Shown here: piece after piece, positions 54,826 through 64,000 of the stretch | Layout of the letters: each line of letters begins with the position of its first letter | How positions within the stretch are numbered: the first letter of the stretch is position 1 | Source of the DNA: Ilyonectria destructans | Lineage: Eukaryota > Ascomycota > Sordariomycetes > Hypocreales > Nectriaceae | NCBI GenBank assembly: GCA_020740775.1 | Contig: JAHEWK010000002.1 | Coordinates: 1,798,001 to 1,862,000, forward strand | Reading direction: 5' to 3' | Length of the DNA: 64,000 bases | Made by a program: the position numbers and the translations under genes | The notes under the pieces: generated by a model | What the model was told of the DNA's origin: nothing | Databases searched by the model: none | The model's input: the letters and a program-made list of their open reading frames with translations, nothing else

Positions 54826-56300
54826 TCACTCAACCAAGTGTGTCTTCACCTTCAATCCTTCTGGTAGCTTCCAATGCGTCTTAACGCCTCCCCAGCTCTC
54901 CTCATTGTAGCCCTCCTGCACCTTCTGACAAGTCCGCAATCCCCACTCCGTCACACCCACCATCAGGCAGCTCTCAAACATGAACGCACAGCTACCGGCC
55001 CCGACCTTCACTGGCTTCAGTTCCGCATCGCGCGCTCCCTCGCAGCTCTCCGCGTCAGGGCCGTGGCCACTCATGACGTTGTGCAGGCTCGCGCCACCAG
55101 GGACAAAGCCTCCGGCGCCGCCGCGCTTCGCGTCGTAGCCTCCCTGGATGAGCCCCATGAACTCGCTCATGGTGTTGCGGTGGTACCACGGCGGGCGGAA
55201 AGTGTCTTCGCCTACGAGCCAGCGCGGAGGGAAAATGACGAAGTCAGCGATGGCTGTGCCGGGGGTAGGGGATGGGGCGGATAGCACGGTAAAGATGGAC
55301 GGGTCGGGATGGTCGAATGAGATGGTGCCGATGGTGTTGAAGCGGCCAAGGTCGTACTTGAAAGGGTAGTAGTTGCCGTGCCACGCGACAACATCGAACG
55401 GAGTGTGTGGTTGGACCGTCTTGAACAGCGTGTTGTTGAACTTGACGGTGACGGTATAGGAGCCAGGCCCATCCGAGGCAGTCGTGCCAAAGGCTTCACT
55501 GAAGCAAGCGACTGGAGATTGAAAGTCGCGAGCATTGGCGAGGCCATTGGACCCAATGGGTCCGAGTTCAGGAAGGTTGAAGTGACCCTCATATAGCTCG
55601 AGAGCATATCCCCGGACTGGGCCAGTTGGGAGAAGGACCTGGAACTTGACGCCCCGGGGGATAACACAAATCTCCATGGGCCGCACGAGAAGCCATCCGA
55701 ACTCTGTCCGGATATCCAAAGTGCCTTCTTGGGCCACGATCAACAAGTCTCCATCAGCGGAATAAAAGGCAGCTGTTTCATCCATGCTCTTGCCAGCAGC
55801 ATACACGTACATGCCGAGGCCCTGCTTCAAGGTAGGATCTCCAGCGCCGGCCACCAATCTCAGGCCGGAAATAAAGTCCAGATGCTTCGCTTCATCGTGG
55901 TCGAACGGGTCCCAGCGTAGTTGGTTGGGGATGTAGTGTAGTGTGCCCTCCTTGGTCCCTCTAATGGTCTCATTCGCACCTGGATGTCCAGGCTCAGCGT
56001 CGGGTTGGTAGGGAGGATGAGCGCAAGAAGGCAAGACGCGATATAACCAAGTCTGCTTGTTCTCGTGCCTTGGAGCTGTGAAGGCCGTCCCCGAAAGCTT
56101 CTCGGCGTATAGACCGTATGGCGGCTTCTGAGGCGAGTTGTGTCCCACGGGCAACGCACCCTCAACGGCCTCAGACCTGGGAGAGAATATCAGCATGGAT
56201 CACACCCTAAGCCACCGGCCACTTGAGCTTACTCTAGATAGCAATTGAAGCCATTTTGATACCGATACTTTTCCTTGAAATCGAATTGAGTCACAGGCAT
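54826..56300 (-). CDS. hmgA: Homogentisate 1,2-dioxygenase
   Basis: Exons 56300-56233 and 56176-54826 give 472 aa. The enzyme opens the ring of homogentisate to maleylacetoacetate in phenylalanine and tyrosine breakdown. Conserved blocks: [13 protein letters not shown] spanning the intron, [25 protein letters not shown], the cupin strands [38 protein letters not shown] and [20 protein letters not shown]. The iron ligands map to His355, Glu361 and His394 (spacing 6 and 33 residues). Compared with the human enzyme, the second interval is three residues longer because of a GAG insert. Fumarylacetoacetase and maleylacetoacetate isomerase, often linked to it in Aspergillus, are not in this window. 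Expected location is the cytosol. Confidence 0.95.
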
Positions 56301-57496
56301 CTTGAAAGAACGTGGCTGGCTAGCTTTGAAGTGTAGCTCTGAAGTGTCTGATGGTGAGCCCAAGAATAAGCTCAAGAGGCGACACTACCCCATCTTTTAA
56401 CTACGCCCGGCCATCGTAAATGCTCACGGATGACGTCCGTCGGCCGTTTGAGCCGTCCATGTGGTTGTACAGTTCCGCGTTGCAGCTTCATGGCGCGATC
56501 ATAAGCGGCCCGACGGTAGCCGGCTTGTCATGCGCGCGCATTCCGCCGGCGATCGATGGCTGGAAAAGGGTTAAGGTTCTGATGACGGACTAACAGCCGC
56601 ATGAGGGAACATGCGCAAAGGGTGATAGCCCACCATCAGCAGATCCCCATCTTGGGGAATATGGACTCGGTACGAAGGCTGGCGCAGGAAGTTTGGCAAC
56701 TTCAGTGGTATCAGGACAGCCCCACACAGTACGATATGCGACTGACCGATCAACTACCTAAGGCAAGCAATATCAGCAGAGCTTTAACTAAAATGTATTT
56801 GATATTATATACTAAAGTATACTCTGGGATAATAATAAACCCTTACTTTAGAAGTAAGAACTAAACTTTAGTATGTTACTTAAGTACTAAATAATAAAAG
56901 TCCAAGGGGCTTGTTGGGCACTCAAAACGCTGCATACGCACTGTACCACACTGTACAGTTGATTGGGAAGTTGTCAAGCTTCCTATGCCAGCCTTGGTAG
57001 AAAACACAGCAATGTCGGATGCAACATACCGCGGCATGATGAAAATAAGATGACTCGTGTCCAATCCATGAGTTTCACGAAACATATTAATCCAACGATG
57101 TTCCAAGCTTCTCCCACGCAAGTCCAGTGCCGAAGTAGTGGGTCTCAAAGTGGATGGACCGGGCTCACAGTGGACACAACACGTTGCTAGTTTCAACGAC
57201 GACATCAACCGACCACAATCATGGCGAACAAGAGCAATCAGAGATGCATCAAGCAGGCGAGAATGATTCTCAATTATTTAAGGAACCATATTGGAACCTT
57301 GTTAGGTCGGCCGGTGGCCGACCTGGAACGGAACTAGAGGAGTACACCAGGCGACGCGTCCAGCAGTCGCACAGAATATGACCCAGCCAAGAATATCTAA
57401 TCGCAATATCCGGGCGCCGATCGCAACGAACCCAGCGAAACGAGAAGAAGAATTGAAGGAATTATTGGAACAGATATCAGTGTTGGCGTAGGGTTA
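56301..57496. other. Intergenic region with AT-rich tract and hairpin
   Basis: About 1.2 kb without a convincing gene. Positions about 56770-56905 are strongly AT-rich with recurring ACTAAAGTAT and CTTTAGTAT in opposite orientation, like a worn inverted repeat. A perfect 9-bp inverted repeat AGGTCGGCC/GGCCGACCT with a 3-base loop lies at 57304-57324. The short frame at 57154-57381 has no recognisable domain. Confidence 0.45.
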
Positions 57497-58277
57497 TTAT
57501 GCCTCCTTCTTGTTCTTCTTCTTCTTGCCGCCGCCGCCTGATGCGCCAAAGGTGGTAGGTGTCGGCTGTGTCTGGAGGTGGACAACCAATTGGGTCCATG
57601 ACTCCTCCTTGTCCCACTCGAATCCAGCGAGGTAGGGGTTGTCGAGCTCATCATCCGCCTGTAATGTGATCAGTCAGCCTGAGTTACTAATCAAGTGATT
57701 ATGTCGACGAGGAATGCATACCCGCTTCTTGTACGCCTTGTGGATGGCGTCTAGCGCATCCTTGATTGTTACTCCCTTCATGTTTCGGGCTGTTACCTCC
57801 TTCCCTAGCTTGAAGTGGAGGTCAATCTTCTTGACCTTGGGATTTGTCAGGGGCAGCTTGAGGATTGCGGGGTCCTCAATGGCATTGGGGCTTTGGTTGA
57901 TCTTCCTGTATCATGAGGCAATTAGTCGCTGTCGGTGTATAGCACCTCGGAGTCGAGGTGTAAGGGGATTACTAACCATCCAGTCTTCTGCGTCTCGGGT
58001 GCGAGCTCCAGGTCAATTCCCTTCTCCTCTGAGGACATGTATTAGCATGGATACGATTGCGTCATAGTCCGACATCGGGACAGGTGGTATTTGTGATGTT
58101 CGGCGTATCAGGCATTGGATGCATGTATGGCTTACCGAGTTCGTTGATGTTCATGACATCGGGAGCGAGTGAGCTTTGCCTCCGGTGTCCCTTCTTTAGG
58201 TCGTCGGTGGGGGGAGATGATGAGAGACCTTGGACGGCAGAGTCGACCTTGGAGAGTGGGGGAAGGGGTTCCGACAT
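57497..58277 (-). CDS. Conserved small fungal protein, DUF6699-like
   Basis: Exons 58277-58136, 58028-57977, 57905-57722 and 57658-57497 give 179 aa with all phases consistent. The N-terminal 45 residues are polar (MSEPLPPLSKVDSAVQG) and probably disordered. The core includes GWKINQSPNAIEDPAILKLP, then KKIDLHFKLG, VTIKDALDAIHKAYKKR and NPYLAGFEWDKEESW, and it ends in a Gly/Lys-rich tail. The core resembles DUF6699 proteins of fungi, a family without known function; that assignment is from memory and tentative. Four short exons with clean splice sites make the gene itself secure. Confidence 0.78.
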
Positions 58278-61087
58278 GATGGCGGGTTGTTGTGTGGATG
58301 GTTTGGGATGATCAAGAGATCTGGTGGTGGTTGCTGTTGAGCAGTGCTGTCCTGCGAAAGGAGAGTCAGTGCCTATGCCTAATGTGGTGGAATGAGGTGC
58401 AAAAGATTGGCCCAGAGAAGCACTTCAAGGCGGCCTTGAAATCACGAGACCTGGTGGAAAGACGAAGAGGGATATGACGACGGACCTTTGATGGGAAAGC
58501 AGGTGATTGCGGTGAAGTGGTGATGCTGTTGGTGGATGGAGAGGAGAGATCAAGAGAAGAGATCGAGGGGGGCAAGAGGGTTGTTTATTGTAAAGCACCT
58601 GCCGCCGCGATCACGCTGTCGTCAGACCGGGCGGGGTAACTGACCACCCTGAAGACGCTTGCCTGCACCTGCGTGCGCCGCCTCCCGTGGACGGCGAAGG
58701 GTGAGGTTGTAGCGGCGGTAGGGGAGGTACGAAGTACAGCAAGTACTTGCGACGATCGCGTGACTTTGACCTGACGGAAGGCGTGACGCCCCTTGCGCCT
58801 GGCTCAGGCGACCCCCCTGCTACCGCATCGGGTTTAGCCCGGACCGTAACGCAACGGAGCACGGCGCGGAAGGACCACCACAGCACGTTTGGTACCCACT
58901 TGAGACTAGTCGCTGGGGCGCAAATCCGGGGAAAGCTTGTCGCAGCCCCACCGCGATCGGTCGTGGTGGCGTTTGGAGCGACGGCAGTCGGGCGATGAGC
59001 AGTTGAGGGGCCGGAAGGGCGGCAGTGGGTACGCGCCCCCGAGCTGGTTGCATTGGGTGCGAAAAAGGGCCGCTCGAAATGCTGCATTTGGGGAGCAACA
59101 GCGCGCTGATTGCGGCCGGAGGGGAAAGTGCGCAAGGGGAAAGGGGAAACGGGTGGTGTGTCGTGTGTCGTGCTGGTTGTAGGTCCGGAGTACACAGTAC
59201 AGTGTGACCGATCACCAATGACGCGGGATCGCCAGGTCTTGCCCCTCCCCGGAGCCTTCGGCTACGGATTCGTCTTGTTTGGCGCCGCTCATGCTCATGC
59301 TCATGCTCACCTGATGGGTTGTCCCACGTCCTAAGAAAGTGAATGCCAGCCAAACCAACCACTTTCTGCGCTGCAACCCCGGCGCCCGAGTGAAACCTTG
59401 TGACGAGATGGAGGGGAGATGGAGGGGAGCCAGAGTCATTTCTCCTTGGACCATTGGCTGCTACGTGCTGGCTATCCCACCATCTGCCCGCGTCGCCAAC
59501 TACAATGGTACTCTGCTCCGCCGGGCGAGGCTTTAGTGTTTGGCGCTTGAAGAGTTGGCTGAATTGGTAGCGCTATCGCCCTCTGTTGCTCCATATCGTA
59601 GCTCAGCTAACTGCTGTAGCTTCGGCCCCCTCTTGATCGCCATCGTACCAGCATCAGGCTGCGACAAGTCATGGCGACTGCCGCAAGCAGCCCCATGACC
59701 CCCCATGACGCTTCGTGCCCCCCCCCCCCCCCCGGCGTGCCCATGGCCCCTGTGACCTCCCTTGCTCTGCGTGCCTGTTCCTGTTCCTGTGCCTGGTTTT
59801 AAGTATGCCATTTGCTCGTCGTGGCATGTTCTTGGTCGAACTCGATGCCGGCCGCCCGTCGTATAAGGATAGCCGTCTGCATCTCTAGCCCCTCACTCGA
59901 TTCTCCTCGCCATTCCGTTTTCTCTGCTAGCAACTTTTCCAATTCAGTGCCAATTCGCGTCTGCGTCTATCAATCGGCCTCAGCGTTGCCTCGCGCAGCT
60001 TCCCCACTTCTCCCTTGTCTTACATCATGAACGCCAACATCCGATAGTGGGGCCGGGAACAGGCGACCTTGAGTGGAGCCTCGATGGATCCCTGGCTGGC
60101 ATTGTCCCGTCAGCTCACGCAGCATGCCACCGTCAAACGACCTCCGGCACCGGGGGAAACCGACAAGCAAATGATTGAAGAGAATTGATGTTTTTGCCTT
60201 GATCACGAGGGAAATAGAATGGGCCCTTTGGGAGTATGCCAATTTGAATTTCTATTAATGCCGTCGTCCTGGCGACGTTTCGGCGAGCGAGCGCATCGAC
60301 ACCCAAGACTCAATTACGTCGTTACCACCTCACGTGAACCCGCCGAGCTCCGCCATCCTCCAGCCGCCGTCTATGGTCTGATGGTTAATTCCAAGTACCT
60401 ATCGACACCGACTTTCTAGCTAGGTTCCGATATATCCCAAACAAGGAATGCAAACGAGCCACGTTCGATGGCATCGGACGGCTACGGCACGGCTACTCGA
60501 TTGATGGGACGGTCAAGGGATGCACAAGGTGGACAAGGTGACTAAGGTGGCCAAGGGATAATAACAACTAGCAAACAAAGGTATGTGCTCATTTACGAGC
60601 TGTGGAACTGACGGGGAATCCTCCTCACCGTAGGTGACTGGTGTCTCGTCTCGTGGCAATACCCCCAACAGCCTAAATCCCTCGACCCTTGGCAATCCCT
60701 GGCCTCAGGCAGGCCTCGTACGCCGACAACGATGATGCGCCGATAGAGTTCCCCCCGGTCCGAAATTCCGTGTCCGATTTAACATATTTCCGTATCCGAA
60801 ATAAACAAATAACATCGTTTGCGGCTACTTCGTAGTTACGAGATTTCACAAGGCGATTCCGAAAGCGGCACCTGCATGCACAGTGCGTTGAGATGGGGAA
60901 CGGCATCGGAGGGCAACGCAACACACGTCTGTGGTACTATATCCCAATCCTGTAATGTCTCATGAAGAACGACAGAGAACGGAGAAAATAAGGAACGGTC
61001 CGAAATCGTCAGGGAATCGGAGGATTATTAAACACGACTCCAACTACAGTACATAGGATACCATCGGTCCCCACCGCGCACCTTGGC
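58278..61087. other. Long intergenic region, no gene recognised
   Basis: About 2.8 kb. Frames up to 194 codons (58611-59195, minus) sit in GC-rich sequence with Pro/Ser/Arg/Thr bias, and several frames overlap, so I take them as chance. Simple repeats: CATGCT in tandem at about 59288-59307, GGGGAGATGGA twice near 59411-59435, and a 16-C homopolymer at 59718-59733. The left part is upstream of the DUF6699-like gene; the right part is 3' of the P-type ATPase. Confidence 0.5.
59718..59733 (+). repeat. Homopolymer of 16 C
   Basis: An uninterrupted run of C in non-coding DNA. Its exact length is likely to vary or be miscounted in sequencing. Confidence 0.85.
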
Positions 61088-64000
61088 CTACCAAGCCATA
61101 CGAGCCAGAATGCCCTTCGGCCAATTTCTTACACCATATTTCCTCGCTTCGTCCAAAAGGATAATTCCCATACCGAATGCCATGGGAAGGAACCAATACT
61201 CAACAGGAACCTGGGCCGTGAGCAGAACGCGATGGAATACAGGGGGATAGAGCCAAAGGAAGGCCATCACCAGAGCAAACAAAATTGCTGGGAAGAGGTA
61301 CAGGTTCTGTGTCTCCTTATTGAACAGGGGGGGATGCTGGATGATGGATAGACGTCGGGTGCGGACGGCCAACAAATTGAACCATTGCCTGCGATTTGTC
61401 AGAGAATATGCTCACGCGCATGGATGGCCCCCAATAGGAGGCTCACCGATCTCGGCGGTGGATGCGACTTACATGACGACGAGGTTTACGAAGTAAATGG
61501 ACGACGCCTCGTACAGCTTTTGGGTGTAGTAGTCCGGGTCGATCGAGTCGGGGATGTTTCCGAAGGAAAACCAGATAGTTGAAAATGGGATACCGTTTCG
61601 CTCCAGGTACCAGTACGACATGGCAAACGACGCCGTCGTCTCCATCATCCCCACCACGCCATAGGCCTGCACGATGAGCTGCCAGTCGACAAGCCGATCC
61701 TTGCCCGGGATTCTCGGCTTCCGAAGCAAGACGTCCGCCTCCGGTGCTTCGTATGCGAGAGCGATGGCTGCAACCGCGTCGGTGAACAAGCTAGACGTGT
61801 TAGTTGGCTGGACACCTCGTTGTCACTGTCAAAACTCACCAGATAATGATCATGAGGAAGCTGCTCAAGATCTGCGGGATTCCAAATGCGACATTCGTCA
61901 TGACGGGCCAAAATTCGCTGAAGCTTCCAGCGGGCAGCAGATACGCCACCGTCTTCTTGAGGTTGTCGAACATCATCCTCGCATATCGCAGTGCTTCCAC
62001 AACGCTTGAGAACGAGTCCAGCAAGACCATGTCGGCGGCTTCGATGGCGATATCACTGCCGGATCCCATGGCGATACCCACGTCGGCAGCTCGCAAGGAC
62101 GGGGCGTCGTTGACGCCATCGCCTGTCATGCCCACGATCTGGCCACGAGCCTGGAACTCTCGCACAATGCGGAGCTTGTGTTCTGGAGTTGTGCGGGCAA
62201 AGACAATTTCTCTATACGTCGCCAGTTGATCCCACTGGCCTTCATTGAGTGTGATGAGTTCTGGGCCACTGAGAACAATAGCCTGGCGTGGTCCGTCAGA
62301 CCCAAAGTCGAGTTCAAGGGCGCGAAGCGAGGGGTCGAGAGTCGTGGTACGATGGAGTGCGTCAATGCCGTCGACATGTCTGGTGGTGACAATTCCACAC
62401 TCCCGTGCGATGGCCTGCGCAGTGAGTGAAAAGTCTCCAGTGACCTATTTAGTGTTAGTCCTGGCTGCTTCTCTCATATTTGAGGCTCTTACCATGAATA
62501 TCCGAATGCCAGCCAGACGAAGGGTTTCAACCACGTCAGGAATCTCCGGGCGAGGAGGGTCAACGATGCCGACTAGGCCAACAAGGGTCAACCCCGAGGC
62601 GGCTTGCTTGTGCATTTCCGAATCCAAAGCCAAAGAAGACATTCCAACTGGAAAGACAGAGCTGGAGAGGGCTTTGCGAGCCAAAAGCAGAACTCTCCTG
62701 CCTTGGGATGCCCATTCATCCTTGATCAGCTCCATACTCTTGCGGGTGACATCATCCAGAGTAATGGTAACGCCCGAAGGGTTAACATAGGAGCTGACCC
62801 TGTCGAGGAGGATCTCAGGCGCACCCTTGATGGTCAAAAGCCTGTAAGTGGTCAGCACTCAATTCGCGGATTGGCATGCGGTGAAATGACTTACACGTCG
62901 CCCGGCCCGAACACGGAGGCAGTATCGGCAGGCAAGGCAAGTGCCACGCCGCTCTGATGCGCCAGGGTGAATGCCTTGATCATATACTTGTTCTTGCTGT
63001 TGAATGCAAGCTCATACTTTGTGTGCCAGAATCGGCGAAGCATAGCTACCTCACCGAGGCCTTCTGAAAATCGAAGAATTGCCTGGTCCGTGGCGTCACC
63101 ATGGATGATGCGCTCATGAAGTGGACGGTTGATGGTGGAAGCGTCAAAGGTACCGGCATTACACAGTCCTGCAACTGCACGGAGTTGGCTGATGGAGTTG
63201 TTCTTGGGGTTGGCGTGTTCGTTGAGAACCATCAAGTCCCTGGCCTCGTCCGCAAGCATCCTCTTCTCACCGATTGCGCATTCAGTGACAACCATTTTGT
63301 TCTTCTATCGTTAGCAAGTGACCACGGCATATATTGGATGAGGTGCAACCAACCTGGGTCAGTGTTCCGGTCTTGTCAGAACAAATAACCGATACCGAGC
63401 CGAGTGTCTCCACGGTTTTGAGGGACTTGCATAGGATCTTTTGCTTTCGCATCATGTTGGCGCTGATGGTCATGCTGGCCGTCAGAGCAACAGGAAGGCC
63501 TTCTGGAATGAAGGCGACAGCCACCGAGACGCACGAGATGATGAGATTAGGGACAGTAATCCAGTCAGGATACTGCTTTCGAAGCCATGTTGCCCTATCG
63601 ACATGAGCCTCAATCAACGGAGCGTTCGGATTGTATAGACCTACCAAATGATAATGACAATGACAATCATCAAGAGCATGATGGAACAAATTACCATGAC
63701 AAAGTGAAAGACTTCTCGCTCAAGTGTCGTAAGACCCGTCTTGGGCTTGTTAGTAAGCTGAGCAATTCTACCAAAGACAGTGGTGTCTCCTGTGGCGACA
63801 ACAACTCCAGTGCATGTGCCAGAGGCACAATGTGTACCCTGAAGTCCAATGCATTTTGTTTCTAGGTAGTTGTCATCGGTAGAGTCCACGGTCGCTTGAA
63901 GAGGAGCCGATTCGCCTGTACCGTATTAGAAGAAATACCCTTTACTATCTGTGTTACGGTCGTGTACTTGCCTGTGAGGATGGAGCGATCAAACTTGGCA
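61088..64000 (-). CDS. P-type ATPase, Na,K-ATPase-like class IIC (5' end outside window)
   Basis: Partial. Exons from the right edge: 64000-63972, 63915-63645, 63594-63354, 63304-62895, 62841-62493, 62444-61840, 61790-61473 and 61388-61088, about 840 codons with all phases consistent. Visible in order: LTGESAPL, transmembrane segment IMLLMIVIVIIIW, AFIPEGLPVALTASM (M4), the phosphorylation motif CSDKTGTLTQ, MVVTECAIGEKRM, the nucleotide-binding domain with TIKGAPEIL, VGLVGIVDPPRPE, and TGDGVNDAPSL. Four C-terminal helices follow, with LLAVRTRRLSIIQHPPL before M9. The C-terminal RTRRLSI block and M5-M6 region resemble the Na,K/H,K-ATPase alpha class, which occurs sporadically in fungi. The intron at 63971-63916 has a GC-AG boundary. 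Which cation is moved is unknown. Confidence 0.92.

Noticed and set aside
58611..59195. 194-codon minus-strand frame
   Set aside because: Overlapping open frames on both strands in GC-rich DNA, biased composition and no splice or domain support.
1..64000. CRISPR arrays, rRNA, tRNA genes, intact transposons, viral insertions
   Set aside because: By eye I found no regular spacer repeats, no tRNA B-box-like GGTTCGANTCC with a matching A box, and no transposase or reverse-transcriptase frame. A tRNAscan and a repeat search would be decisive.

Overview
The window is nuclear DNA of a filamentous ascomycete fungus. Genes carry short (about 48-80 bp) introns with GTRNGT donors and YAG acceptors, and the gene families are fungal: an NDT80-type RON1 regulator, a membrane-bound SREBP, rhodopsin-like PTH11-class proteins and a siroheme nitrite reductase. 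The layout fits Sordariomycetes, probably Hypocreales, but that placement is inference. I built most gene models exon by exon and checked that reading phase is kept at each junction.

Left part (1-15.1 kb): a short proline-rich protein gene is followed by a five-gene N-acetylglucosamine (GlcNAc) utilisation cluster. It holds ngs1 (GH3-GNAT sensor, -), dac1 (GlcNAc-6-P deacetylase, +), ron1 (NDT80-type transcription factor, +), dam1 (glucosamine-6-P deaminase, -) and hxk3 (GlcNAc kinase, +). Together they encode GlcNAc -> GlcNAc-6-P -> GlcN-6-P -> fructose-6-P, plus its sensor and regulator. The GlcNAc transporter is not in the window. ngs1/dac1 and dam1/hxk3 are divergent pairs.

Middle (15.9-37.6 kb): housekeeping genes. 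These are a BRCT protein of the Rtt107/Brc1 type, the ESCRT-II subunit Vps25, assimilatory nitrite reductase with NirA- and GATA-type promoter sites, a full-length SREBP convergent with it, a single-pass membrane protein, a UvrD-type helicase of the Srs2 class, and an 86-residue probable mitochondrial membrane protein.

Right part (37.8-56.3 kb): more accessory. It has a secreted BBE-like FAD oxidoreductase, a frameshifted gene remnant, two PTH11/rhodopsin-like seven-helix proteins (one with an exon junction that does not resolve), a possible small two-exon gene, neutral ceramidase, a GMC oxidoreductase, a GNAT acetyltransferase and homogentisate dioxygenase. The final part has a small conserved DUF6699-like gene and the 3' 2.9 kb of a P-type ATPase of the Na,K-ATPase-like (IIC) class that runs off the right edge.

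The most coherent system is the GlcNAc cluster. Its sensor appears to have lost GH3 catalytic residues. I saw no CRISPR, rRNA, tRNA or intact transposon.
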